17,854 bases of DNA from Gonium pectorale (Eukaryota; Chlorophyta; Chlorophyceae; Chlamydomonadales; Volvocaceae), in NCBI GenBank assembly GCA_001584585.1, contig LSYV01000110.1, positions 4,229-22,082 on the forward strand, given 5' to 3'. This document shows positions 1 to 9,354 of this stretch, in pieces. The position numbers were made by a program, and so were the translations under genes. The notes beneath the pieces were generated by a model. The model did not search any database, had not been told where the DNA came from, and was given only the letters and a program-made list of their open reading frames with translations. Every line of letters begins with the position of its first letter. Position 1 is the stretch's first letter.

Positions 1-389
1 CCCCACCACCTCGCCTGGGCGGATTACCCCCCTCTCTTCCTGCCAGTCCATCGGCTTCCAACTACGGGGAGGGGAATGCTATGGCCTGCTTCTGCGCGCC
101 AACATTGTCCACATGCCCGCGACTGCTTCAAGCGCAGACGGTTCCTGACTCCGTGTTTCTGTCGTCCATTCCAGGTCTGTATTACGCCGATCGGCTGTTC
201 GGGGGTGCGGGCTGGGCGACCCGCGAATGGTAACCGCTGGCCGCCGATGGACTGGCCCCTTCGTCGACCGCTTGCCGGACCCTCTACTAGTCTACTTATA
301 GTCAGGTAACTATTCTGGTAACACACCGGGGGGGGGCGTCTGCTCGTATACCTCGCCCGCCATGCATGCCCTGTACTCGGCGCCCTGCT

Positions 390-420
390 GGAAACATCAC
401 ACCTTCGGGTGTGTATGTCC
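390..420 (+). other. UUCG-tetraloop hairpin
   Basis: CACACC (398-403), TTCG (404-407) and GGTGTG (408-413) form a perfect 6-bp stem with a C(UUCG)G loop. The stem continues with ACAT (394-397) pairing ATGT (415-418) around one bulged T, then GG (390-391) with CC (419-420). UUCG-capped stems are unusually stable in RNA. There is no gene next to it that would assign it a role. Confidence 0.5.
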
Positions 421-1017
421 GTAGAGGCTGCCTTCCCCGTTTCTGGTTCTCTTTTTTGGTGGGCCAGCCGGGACCGCCGATCGGCAACGGCCCACGGACA
501 CAGCTCACACACGGCATCGGTACATTGCACGGTCAAGGTGACTAGTAACACCAAAGCCCTGACTTCCTGAGACGAGATTGGTTATGACATGAGTCTCTTA
601 GCGTAGCGGGGAGAGCTCAAGCAACTGTCTGCTGAAAAAAATCTACCTGTTGCGTGTAAGTATTGTATGCGTCGCATGTTGTACGGCAGGCCAGTACGGT
701 AGGGCGGCTCGGTCCGCTCTGTCTCGCGGCAGCGCGCTGGCGCAGTAATCTGCATTTTGTGCTGTTCGGTCCTGATGACTGGGGCGTGTGCCTCTGCCGG
801 GACGGTGCCCCGTATCGCCCCGCCCACCCACCCGTGCCCTGCTGGGCCCACGCTGTGCGCGGGGCTACCTTGACACGGACGGTCTTGGGCGGGGGTCTGC
901 TGGGGGACCAACATCGCGTTTCCGCGTTTGCTTTTGGCTACGGTAAATGGAACTAGGTAGCACTCCCGGCCACTAGCGCAACATAGCTGTCCCATGCCAT
1001 GTCCACTTTTTTTCCAG

Positions 1018-1044
1018 GGGCAGCTGCAGCCATGCTACCAGCAG
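1018..1044 (+). other. Candidate start exon of the MYND gene (speculative)
   Basis: Twenty-seven bases are bounded by a strong acceptor (seven T, then CCAG, ending 1017) and a good donor (GTGAGG from 1045). Inside is an ATG at 1032 reading M-L-P-A plus one base. That phase can join the acceptor TGCTTAG at 2380-2386, which would place A-T-E-L-L-A at the head of the open MYND frame. This would need a 1,342-base intron. Nothing but phase and splice-site quality supports it. Confidence 0.2.
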
Positions 1045-1226
1045 GTGAGGAGCCAGCAGAGTTCCCACACACAACGACGCAAGGGCCTTGCAAACCCTCG
1101 TCGTGCCTTGCGCCCCTGGCTATGTGCTCATCATCAGACATGCCCCGGCACCAGCCCCCAACGGCGGAGGACTAGGCCTCGGGGCGCGCCCACCTGCCCG
1201 CCGGGCATGCATACGGTGCACCTCCG

Positions 1227-1256
1227 TCAATGACCGCCCACTCAATGACCACCCAG
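1227..1256 (+). repeat. Tandem pair of 15-mers
   Basis: TCAATGACCGCCCAC is followed directly by TCAATGACCACCCAG, 13 of 15 identical. It is a small local duplication with no visible function. Confidence 0.6.
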
Positions 1257-2386
1257 AATACGACCCCGAGATCCTCCGACTCGCCTGGCCGCCGCATTAC
1301 TCTTGCGCAATGATCGTCAGATGGGCGCCAGTACAGTATAGCCCTTCGCAAACAGGAACTCATTTGCAGGGCACAGCGGCATGAGCTGCAATCGCGCCGC
1401 CGCTGATACTGGCTTGCAGACAGAACCACTTCGTTGGCGGGTACAAGCAAGCGCGCCAAGGAAGTCAGCTCTCCCCCAGCCATACTCAACAAGGAGGGCC
1501 TGCTGGACGGGCTGCATTGCGTCGCGAGTGCGGTCTGCTGGTGGGCTGCCAAAGCAGCTAGCCCCCCCCGCCGTGCCCTGGGGGGGGCAAACCAACAGTC
1601 CGCGCACACAACTCCCTGCACTGTCCATGCATGTGATCCTCGCCGCTCACGTGACAGCGGCAGCGGGCTGAGGCAGCGGCAGGGGGGATGGGGGGGGGGG
1701 GCCAACGGCAATTACAAGGTCCGCCGCCACAAGAGCAGTCGCCCAGGGTGGCAGCTCAGGGCGGACAGCGGAGCGCCGGCCAATCAGCAGCCAGGCGCGC
1801 TGCTGGCCGCACCAGCCGGCGGTCCGGCGCCTGTGGATCCGGCAGCGCGGTCGTTCCGTGCAGGTGGCGGGTGCGTGTGTTGCGGAGAGGTGCAGCGCAG
1901 CGCATGCTGCCACAAGGCCGGGTCGTAAACAACCCGGGTTTTTTTTGTTGGCAGTGACGACAGCAGCGGAAGGGGTCATGGGGGAGCCGCCAGCAGCCGC
2001 TGCTTCCACCTGCCCCCACCCCCCGCCCGTGCCGGCACGGTACGGGCCCTGACCAAGCGAGCCCTGGTGCCGTGGCGCGTGGCCCTGGAGAAAGGAGAAA
2101 TCTGCAGAGAAAGAGCCCTGGCCAGGAGCTGGGCCGAAATGACCAGCAGACCGTTGTACTGTACATACTGTACCGTCATGGTTCCGGAGGAGGGTGGTTT
2201 TTGCACTGCGCGACTATAAGGCGGTCCAAGGGACCAAGGGCTTCTGGAGCTGTTGTAGCAGGCGCTGACGCTGGGGTACACCGCAGACGGGAAAGTGCGT
2301 TCACGCGCGCCCCGAGACAATATGATACGGTGACCAAGAGGACCTGGCCTTGCGGCATGCGTTACCGAATTTTTTGAAGTGCTTAG

Positions 2387-3726
2387 CTACTGAACTGCTG
2401 GCTACCTCGTTCTTGCCGCGCCCACGGTCTCCATTGTCGTCGAGGCGATCGCGGCCCGACAGCAGCAGCAAAAGCAGAAGCCGCGCCGTTTCGGGCCTTG
2501 TCCCTCCTGCTGTCCATGACGCTCTTGAGCGGCTGCGCGGGGCCGTCGCGCTGCTGTCTGCCGCGCTTCCAGGGCCGGGTCAGGACGGCGAAGAGGGCGT
2601 CTCGCCGCAACACCTATCGCGGCTGCGGGCCTCGGAGCTCCGCTCTATCAGCGGGAGCCTGCAGGTGGTGGTTGTCTGCCTTGAACAAGAGCGCCTGGCA
2701 TCCTACCTGGCAGTCTGCGGCCTGGTGCAGGGGCCGCTGCTGCGCCTCCTGTCCGCCACGCTGCGCCTGCGACTCCGCGACCTGAGCAGCGGGGGCGTGC
2801 GACAGGAGCTGATCTGCGAGGTCGCGCGTCTCGGCGTTTACGCCGCAATCGGCGTCCTGCGGTTGCCGGACGCGCCGCCCAGCCGCCACCTGGCGCGCCG
2901 CTTCCTGCTCGCGCTCCTCCGCGGCCAGGCGCTGCACGCCGCCAGCCGCCAGCTGGCCACGCTGGTGCAATCTGTCGGCGCGTGCGCTCCATCGGTGGAT
3001 GCAGCGGCGGCAGCGGCGGCGGCTGCGCCGGCGGCGGCACAGGGCCATGCGGCCACCCCCCAACACGTGCTGACGTACACCTGCAGCCTGCCGGCCCTGA
3101 TACACACGGTCACTTCGAGCTGCGTCCAGACCATGGTCGCGTTTGCCGACGAGGAACCCCGGCAACGGGAGCTCGTCGACGAGCTGGTCGCGGCGCTGGA
3201 GGGCAGCTGGGCGCTGGAGCACGCGGCGCAGGGTCTGCTGCTGCAGGCATGCAACCCGCGGACCCGGAGCTTCCTGGTGCCGGGGGCTGTTGACGTCGCC
3301 ACGCGCGCCCACGGCATCCTCTCCTGGCTGCATGAGTACGAGTCGGATGACGGGGAGGGCGCCGTCGACCGCCGCCTCGCCGCGACCCTGCGCGCACTGG
3401 CGTCCGGTTGCTGCGTGCAGCACGCGGCTCGCTGCATCGGCCTGGCGGTGCTGTGTGGCGCCGACGGCGGCCCCGCCTATGGCCTGCCGCCCGAGCTGCT
3501 TGCCGCGTTCGCCCCCTCCGCAGAACCAGGCGCGGGCGGCGCAGGGGCTGCGGGCGAGGGCGGGGAGATGAGCGACGGCGACGCGAAGCACCTGCAGGCC
3601 ATGGTCTGGATGCTGGGGCTGCGTGGCCCTGCGCCGCCGGGCAGGCGAGGGGCGCTGGCGCTGATGCTGCGGGTGGGCTGGCTGGCGGTGGCCTCGGCCA
3701 GCCAGGCGCGAGCAGTGGAGAGGGCA

Positions 3727-3757
<31 letters not shown>

Positions 3758-5860
3758 GCGGTGGCGGCAGCACCGGCGCTTCGACATCTGCGGCCATGGC
3801 GGCTCCGGGGCCCCGTCGCGCCGTTCCGCGGCAGGAGATCTTTGGTGTGGCCGCCACTGCGCTGGAGGGGGCCTGGCCCTTCCTGTCGCTGCCCGGCGCC
3901 GTAGAGCGTGCAGAGGCGTCAGCAGCGGCGGTGGCTGAGGCGGCGGACTGGTGGCGGCTGGCAGCGGCGGTCGTGGATAGGGCGGTGCCGTGCTCAGCGT
4001 ACTGTGCCCAGCCCCCGGACCTGTTTCCCCTCGGCGACCTCCTGGCCGTGGATTGGGGCTTGCTGCCCGGCTGCGGTGAGTCGCAATATGGCGTCGTCCA
4101 GCCCTTGGGCAGAGTCCTTGACAGTGTGGGGCCCCGGGTGACAGCGCGCACCGCTGCGGCGGCTGCGGCGGCTGCGGGTCAGCGCGAAGTGCAGGGGGGG
4201 GGGGGACAGCAGCCGCAGCCGCGATCTCACAGGCGGTCTGCAGTGCCCATTCCTGGTGGTTTGGCGCTACGCCTTGTTCGCGCCTGCGACAGTTTGCTCC
4301 CGCTTGCATGGTAGCAGCACTTGCCCGTATGCCGCCACGATGAGCGCCGCTTCGACCATCAACCCCGCCCCGCGATTGGCAATGGCGGCGCCGCGCCGCG
4401 CCGCGACGAGCCTCGCGCCCCCTTCCGCCCCGCCTCCTACAGACGTGCTCTCCCTCCCCGCCGAACCGCCACCCGCACTCGCGGCGGCGCTGGACGGCGG
4501 CCTGCTGCGCTGCCTGGAGCGCCTGATGCGCCGCGCCGGCCGGGACCCGCGGGGCCCGGAAGCCACGGTCCTGCGGGCGCTGGTTGACCAGGCCTGCGAG
4601 TGCGGCAGCATCTGGTCGTACCTGGCGCCGCTGCTGGCGTACGGCGAGCCGCGCCAGGCGGCGGCGCTGGTGGCGACGCTGCGGAAGCTGCTGCGGACCG
4701 TCGACTGGCGGGCCCCCGAGGCCGATGAGGGCTGTGAGTCTGATGACGCCTGTTTCCATGAAGCCCTCCTGCTCGCGGTCACGCGCTTCCTCATGCCGGC
4801 GAAGGAACGAGAAGAAGCTGCGGCAGACGCGGCGCCTGGAGGCGCCCCTCCGCCGCCCGCCTCACAGCAGATGCTCCGCCTGCTGTCCTGCGCCGCCTGC
4901 GAGTGGCTGCCGGAGCTGGCGCAGTCGCTGACGCAGGCTCTCCTGTGCCATGGCATGGTGCACCCGGAGCTTCTCTGCGCGCTGCTCGAGTGGCTGCCGC
5001 TGCTGGCGGGCCGCTGCGTCGTTCAGTCCCCTGGTGCAGCGGCGGCCGACGACGGGAGCCCGCCGCGTCGCGATGACGTGCGGGGCGGGGCCGGCGCCGG
5101 CGGCGAGGCAGCGGACCACGACGGCGGCGGCTGGCGGGCGCTGCTGATGGAGGAGGTGGGCGGTGTGGCGCTGCTGGGCGCGTCGCTGCGGTTGGTGCCG
5201 CGAGTGGCTGACCTGGACCCGGAGCGCCGGCTGCCTTTCCTGCGCGGCCTCGTGGCGGCGTGCTGCGCCGTCGCTGCGGTCGCCAGGGGACTGCCTTGGC
5301 TCGCTGCGGGAGCTGCTGCGGGCCGGCCGGAGCAGAAGCAGGCAGGCGATTCTTCTTCGCCGGCGGCGGTGGGGCAGAGCGGCACGGAGGCGGCATGGGT
5401 CCAGGCGTCCGCTGCCGCCGCCGCCGCTGCCGCCGCCGCAGGTGCGCCTGCCGCGCCGCCGCCGCTGCCGTGGCGGTCGGGGCTGCTGCGGGAGGCGGCG
5501 GCGGGCCTACGCTCGTACGGCGACCAGGGCATGGCGGCGCATGCGGAGGGCCTGGCGGCGTACCTGGAGCGGGGCGCCGGCAGCGACGGCGCGTGTGAGG
5601 CGCTGCGGCAGGCGCCGCCTCCACCCGGGCCGCTGGCCTCCGCCCTGCCGCCGCCGGGCGAGGCGCGGCGCCTGCTGCCGGGCCGGTGCGCCAACCCGCG
5701 CTGCGCCAACCTGGAGGGCGACAGCGAGGCGGACCTGACGCTCAAGGCGTGCTCGGGCTGCGGCGCGGTGGGCTACTGCTGCCGGCCCTGCCAGTCGGCG
5801 CACTGGCGGGCGGGGCACAAGGGGGAGTGCGGCCGGATGCGCCGCAACGGGGGCCGCTGA
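2387..5860 (+). CDS. Large protein with C-terminal MYND zinc finger
   Basis: This is a multi-exon gene. The first long exon runs to 4075 (reading ...DWGLLPGC) and ends at a GTGAGT donor; the second runs 4443-5860 after a pyrimidine-rich CTCCTACAG acceptor and reads D-V-L-S-L-P-A-E-P-P-P on to a TGA. The join keeps phase (1+2). The visible product is about 1,030 residues. Most of it is Ala/Leu-rich and looks helical, with low-complexity inserts: poly-Ala near residue 210, poly-Gly near 450 and another Ala run in exon 2. The last 60 residues carry a MYND finger: CANPRC, then CSGC, CCRPC and HKGEC, the usual Cys/His zinc ligands. MYND fingers bind proline-rich partners; SET and other catalytic domains are absent, so no enzymatic role is implied. 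Green algae have many large proteins with this finger at the C-terminus. The 5' end is unresolved: the frame is open from 2326 without an ATG, so 2387 is only a possible acceptor. Confidence 0.8.
4076..4442 (+). other. Intron of the MYND gene
   Basis: The donor is GTGAGT at 4076 and the acceptor ends CTCCTACAG at 4440-4442 after a C/T-rich tract. Removing it moves the reading from the first frame, which would otherwise stop at 4312-4314 after low-complexity sequence, into the frame that ends in the MYND finger. A weaker alternative acceptor, CGACAG ending 4292, is also in phase and would add 50 residues. Confidence 0.7.
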
Positions 5861-6011
5861 GCGAGATCGCGGCTGAGCTGCGGCCTGTGTGGGCTTCCTC
5901 GGAACGGATTTGGATTGTGGGGACGGGGATGGGCTGTTGGGCACTGTTGCTTGCAGCTTTCGCTCGCGGAGGGCACGGATGAGCGGAAGACACCGCGTGC
6001 GTGGGTTGCGT

Positions 6012-6067
6012 GGGAGGCGAGGGGGGCGAGGGGGGGGAGGGGGGGAGGGGGGGGAGGGGGGGAGGGA
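6012..6067 (+). repeat. Polypurine G-run tract
   Basis: Runs of five to eight G separated by single A (or CGA) fill this stretch, about 150 bases after the MYND stop codon. It could form G-quadruplexes in DNA or in the 3'UTR RNA. It is also a place where read length and G counts are prone to error. Confidence 0.8.
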
Positions 6068-6140
6068 CCTGCGCTCCCTATGCGTGCCGACGGCTGTGGA
6101 TGGCACCATAACACGCCGGGTAGCTTCCCTTCGAGCTTCG

Positions 6141-6152
6141 GATACCGGTATC
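6141..6152. repeat. 12-bp perfect palindrome
   Basis: GATACCGGTATC reads the same on both strands. It lies in the presumed 3'UTR of the MYND gene, and no role is evident. Confidence 0.6.
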
Positions 6153-6524
6153 ATTCTGCGTGTGCACCGCCGTGCCGGTCCCCAAAGGTGGCAGCCAGCA
6201 AGGTGATACCGATAGCCTTTCTTTGTTGTGCCCGGCTTAATGTCCGGGACTCCGGGTTGGTGTTTGCTGAACTGAATATGGCGGCCGTTGCGGCCCGGCC
6301 CAGGCGCGGCGTGGTGCGGCGCGGTGCCAGAAGCCAGGGGCAGCCGCTCCAGCCATGGTACGGCATCAGGTGCCTTGCAAGTGCGCGAGTAGTACAGGGT
6401 GCGGACTGGCCACACACGGGCTCCGGGTGGCCGGCCGGGTGGGCGGGGGATGTTGGCGGCGTGGGAGCCACGTGGTGTTGGCACTGTTACGAACCGTAAC
6501 AGCGAAGTTCTTTCTTTACCACGT

Positions 6525-6529
6525 TGTAA
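6525..6529 (+). terminator. TGTAA poly(A) signal, MYND gene (first candidate)
   Basis: TGTAA is the usual green-algal polyadenylation signal. This copy lies 665 bases after the stop codon, a normal 3'UTR length for such algae. Confidence 0.45.
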
Positions 6530-6564
6530 GGCAGGATTGCCGTACAAGTGGGCTTTCGAGGCTC

Positions 6565-6586
6565 ACACCGGACAATTACCCGGTGT
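6565..6586 (+). other. Hairpin between two poly(A) signals
   Basis: ACACCGG (6565-6571) and CCGGTGT (6580-6586) form a perfect 7-bp stem around an 8-base loop. It falls between the two TGTAA motifs of the MYND 3'UTR. Confidence 0.4.
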
Positions 6587-6622
6587 CTTTAAACACCACC
6601 ACAACAAGAGATTACTCAGGGT

Positions 6623-6627
6623 TGTAA
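6623..6627 (+). terminator. TGTAA poly(A) signal, MYND gene (second candidate)
   Basis: This is a second TGTAA, 98 bases after the first. Either could be used. Confidence 0.4.
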
Positions 6628-7032
6628 CACGCACGCATACCGCAGGGGCTCACCCAGACCTACTTTTCCCGGCACAGAACCTGCCATTATCAGGACCGCG
6701 TGCGTATTTCCATGGGGTTTCAGCAGGGCGTCAATGGGCTTGGGCTTGGCTAATTTTTTCTCTGCACGCGCGGGCGACTTGCAGGGTGGACAGGGGGCTG
6801 TCTGCTGCGGCCCGCGGGCTGTGGTGCGCGGGGCCCTGCCGGACAAAAGGTGCAAAGGGGACGGAAAGGTGCAACCGTCCGCCGCGTCACTCGGGTTTAC
6901 GGTGCGGGCTCTCGGAGCTCTCGGTGCCAGGCTGGGCGGCCGGCAGGGCGCGGCGCCGAGGACCCCAGGGGGCACAGAGCCGACTTAGGGGGCAAGGGCG
7001 GCCATGGAGACCCGGTAGCCACCGCGCAAACA

Positions 7033-7037
7033 TTACA
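7033..7037 (-). terminator. Minus-strand TGTAA poly(A) signal
   Basis: TTACA on the given strand is TGTAA on the other. It is the first such motif I find downstream of the minus-strand stop at 7851-7853 and would give an 820-base 3'UTR. Confidence 0.35.
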
Positions 7038-7850
7038 GGTCGAGATCCAGGGCACAGGAGCGGGACTCGGGACTCGCAGGCCCCTGCCTGGATTGCCTTC
7101 CCGTAGGTGCCTGATGCACCCGGGCTCAGACCAAACGGCAAACGGCTAGGGCTCAAAGCGTGAAACCAAGGAATCTGTTGCTCACCACACAGTCACCCCT
7201 CCAGAATGCACAAAACGCATCAGATGCACAGAATGTGGGCACGTAATAATATGCGCGCCAGACAGACGCGTCACGAGAAGACAGTTCGAGCTATCGGATC
7301 ACGCCACCGCCACCACACCAGCTATCATGCATGGAGCTTCACACCACACGTTGGCTGGCACGGACTGATACACTACAAGGTACGGCAGTGTACAGCAGCG
7401 AATATGCGCCTCGTGTGCGGGCGTGGCGCTGTGCAGTGGCGGCGCTAAACAGAATGCCACTAGACAAAAGCTGGAAAGCGGGCTCACGGCCTCTCCGTCG
7501 CCTCCGAAGAACACGAGAAGCATACAAACAAGGCGAGCATAAGCATTGAATGCACAGTCCCGTGGAGCGGCCCTGGGATGCCGTGCCCAGCACGCGGGGC
7601 CCCTTCCATCATGCCGGGTCACCTCCCCGGCCGTAATACACAAGTCCGTGCACGCAGGCGCGGTCCCTCTCAACGTCCCAAGTACAAACTATACAACAGT
7701 GCAGGCCCGGCATGAAAAACTCATGCGCGGCCCAGCGCCCACCGCCCACCGCCGGAGGCGCCCGTATGGGCGGTGGTGGTCGCAATACCAGGATTATTGT
7801 ACACTCATGCGAGGAAGGGGGGGAGGTAGGGTCTCCGCGCCCCTATCGGG

Positions 7851-8030
7851 TTAGAGGCAGACGCAGGGCGTCATGGCGGCGCGCATCAGGCCCAGCAGCA
7901 GCAGGACCATGATCACCCCCGCAATCTGGGCGTCCCCCAAGTTGAGCACTGGCACGGGCGCCTGGGCGGGCGCCTTGGCACCCCCTGGCCGCTGGCCGTT
8001 CGGGTCGCTGGGTCGGTTCGGCCCGTCCAT
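7851..8030 (-). CDS. Small protein or last exon with C-terminal membrane helix
   Basis: The frame from the ATG at 8028-8030 encodes 59 residues. The first half is hydrophilic and rich in Pro, Gly and Ala (MDGPNRPSDPNGQR at the start). It is followed by one clear hydrophobic segment, IAGVIMVLLLLGLM, and a short tail ending CVCL. This is the layout of a tail-anchored or single-pass membrane protein. Just before the ATG lies a plausible splice acceptor (CTGCTGCCGCAG), so this may be the last exon of a longer minus-strand gene. Alternatively, an in-frame ATG at 8061-8063 would give 70 residues. A TATAAG-like motif on the minus strand near 8402-8410 could be its promoter. I do not recognise the family. 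A chance frame cannot be excluded, but the good codon bias and sharp membrane segment argue for a gene. Confidence 0.4.
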   Translation of the reverse strand: MDGPNRPSDPNGQRPGGAKAPAQAPVPVLNLGDAQIAGVIMVLLLLGLMRAAMTPCVCL

Positions 8031-8430
8031 CCTGCGGCAGCAGCAGCGAAGGAGCAAGGGCATGGGGTATGGTGTTTTAAGCAGGCCCGGCCCGCATGAG
8101 GCTTGGAGACACTTTTTTGCCCAACTACGCAACTGCTCGTGATGTAGCAGCGCGAGCGAGCTGGTCTATGAAGTCCCTTCCATAAGGTGCCCAAGCCGCG
8201 TGCAGCTGCCCCGGTTCCTGTCTCGCATGGGCCTGGCCGACCTGGCGCAACCGAAGGACAACGTGCGCTAAGATGGTCAGAAGACTGCTCAATGGTTGCT
8301 CACTTGTTGGTTGTCCCTCGCGCGCCCAGCCCGGAAGGCAGCTGCTTTCGCTCCGCGTCAGCCGAGCAGGTGCCTCAGGCGCAAATTCCTAACTCAGCTT
8401 ACTTATATCTCTGGTGTGGCATGAACGGCA
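8031..8430. other. Possible 5' region of the minus-strand small gene
   Basis: No clear exon is visible. On the minus strand this holds a pyrimidine-containing acceptor next to 8031, an A-rich branch-like stretch (CTTAAAACAC) before it, and a TATAAG-like motif near 8402-8410. Confidence 0.3.
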
Positions 8431-8916
8431 ATGGCACGCTTCGAGGCAAGCACGGCTGAGGTGAACGACAGCACACCAACCCGTCGTACCTCCGTCGTAC
8501 CCAGGACACGGCTCCCCGTCTCCAGCCCTCCACTGCGCTCAACTTTGGACAGGCGCGAAACATCAGCTGTCAGACGGTACCCTTCCTGGCCGCCGGAAGC
8601 TTTGAATGAGGTCCCGTCACCGGCGCGTTCAACCGCCATGGCCGCCAAATGCGCCAACCCTTCCGCTCCTACCCCACCCTCGCAATGCCCAGAGTCGCGA
8701 AGGGACTACCCTTCTTGGCACCCGGAAGATTTGACTGAGGGCCCGGCACTTGCGCGTCTTCTGTTCCAACCAAGCCCTATCAACATCCAAAGGTGCTGGC
8801 ACACAAGCCAGCAGGGCGATCATCCGAATGACTCCCATCGGTTGCCTTCCATGCCTGCCTGCCTGCCGCAGCTGCAGGTGCGACGGAGCGCCAGTCCCGC
8901 TGCCTTTCCCCCTTAG
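8431..8916 (+). CDS. Doubtful ORF with an internal repeat
   Basis: An ATG-started frame of 161 residues. Its one notable feature is a diverged internal repeat: YPSWPPEALNEVPSPAR (8578-8628) and YPSWHPEDLTEGPALAR (8707-8757), 129 bases apart and in the same frame. No known domain is visible, the codon bias is weaker than in the sure genes, and most differences between the repeats change the amino acid. It could be an exon of an unrecognised gene, a decayed gene, or a non-coding duplication that happens to stay open. Confidence 0.2.
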   Translation: MARFEASTAEVNDSTPTRRTSVVPRTRLPVSSPPLRSTLDRRETSAVRRYPSWPPEALNEVPSPARSTAMAAKCANPSAPTPPSQCPESRRDYPSWHPEDLTEGPALARLLFQPSPINIQRCWHTSQQGDHPNDSHRLPSMPACLPQLQVRRSASPAAFPP

Positions 8917-9328
8917 GGACGGGAACGCCGAGGCCGTCTGGCCATGTCCCTCGCCACGGGCGAGGTGCAATCAACCGTACTGCCACCGTACTGTCGTGCT
9001 CGTTTACTGCACAACATGCGTTTCACGTGCATGCCCATGACTCATGGGAATGTGTCGTGTGGTGCTGTGCTGCCGAGCGGCCAGGGTCTAGCCTGCAGCG
9101 CGTTGAAGGAGGGAGAAGAAAACATGGCACCCATGTGCCCCGCTTGCCGATGCTGCCTGCGCCCGCCCGCTCGCGCTTGCTTGCTAACGGCTGTCATCCG
9201 ACACAGTATGGGAAGTGGTGTCACGGCGTCTCGAGAAGGAGAATCAGCGACGTAGGCTCAAAGGATGATGGCGAGAACCTTATATGACCTTCCGCTCGTC
9301 GGTCAGCCCTACGAAAGGGGTCTGTTAG

Positions 9329-9354
9329 CTGCTCTTGGGCAGGCCCAAGAGCAG
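9329..9354. repeat. Perfect inverted repeat, 12-bp arms
   Basis: CTGCTCTTGGGC (9329-9340), two bases, then GCCCAAGAGCAG (9343-9354). All 12 positions pair. As RNA or single-stranded DNA it would fold into a tight hairpin; no terminator function is expected in nuclear algal DNA. Confidence 0.8.

Larger units (their letters stand above)
1..2386. other. No confident gene; probable upstream region of the MYND gene
   Basis: I see no convincing coding exon here. Open frames exist on both strands, but they lack the strong GC-third-position bias and sensible composition of the real exons in this window, and several open only with GTG or TTG. The stretch holds a UUCG hairpin (390-420), a tandem 15-mer pair (1227-1256), G runs around 1691-1700 and a short TACTGTAC tandem (2157-2173). 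Because the MYND frame has no in-frame ATG between its upstream stop at 2323-2325 and deep inside the protein, its promoter, 5'UTR and start exon should lie in this region. One exon-like 27-base segment (1018-1044) is listed separately. Confidence 0.5.
5861..7850. other. 3'UTRs and intergenic region between convergent genes
   Basis: I find no confident gene. The left part is likely the 3'UTR of the MYND gene, ending near one of two TGTAA signals (6525, 6623). The right part is richer in A and C on this strand, so T-rich on the other, as expected for the 3'UTR of a leftward gene ending near the minus-strand TGTAA at 7033-7037. A 222-base ATG frame at 6278-6499 encodes an arginine-rich start but lies in the presumed 3'UTR. 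Confidence 0.5.

Noticed and set aside
2350..2386. Start of the MYND protein at 2350
   Set aside because: The codon there is TTG, which is not a normal start in a nuclear algal gene. The frame has no ATG in its first several hundred codons, so an upstream exon is needed.
4256..4442. Separate MYND-finger gene beginning at about 4256
   Set aside because: The start is not needed: a GTGAGT donor at 4076 and a strong acceptor at 4442 join both frames in phase, and the C-terminal half continues the style of the N-terminal half.
3110..4759. 549-residue open frame on the minus strand
   Set aside because: It is the Arg/Pro/Gln-rich antisense shadow of the MYND exons, running through the gene's intron as well, with no domain or splice logic of its own.
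6399..7106. 235-residue plus-strand frame
   Set aside because: It starts with GTG and crosses the presumed poly(A) sites of the MYND gene, with no domain and odd composition.
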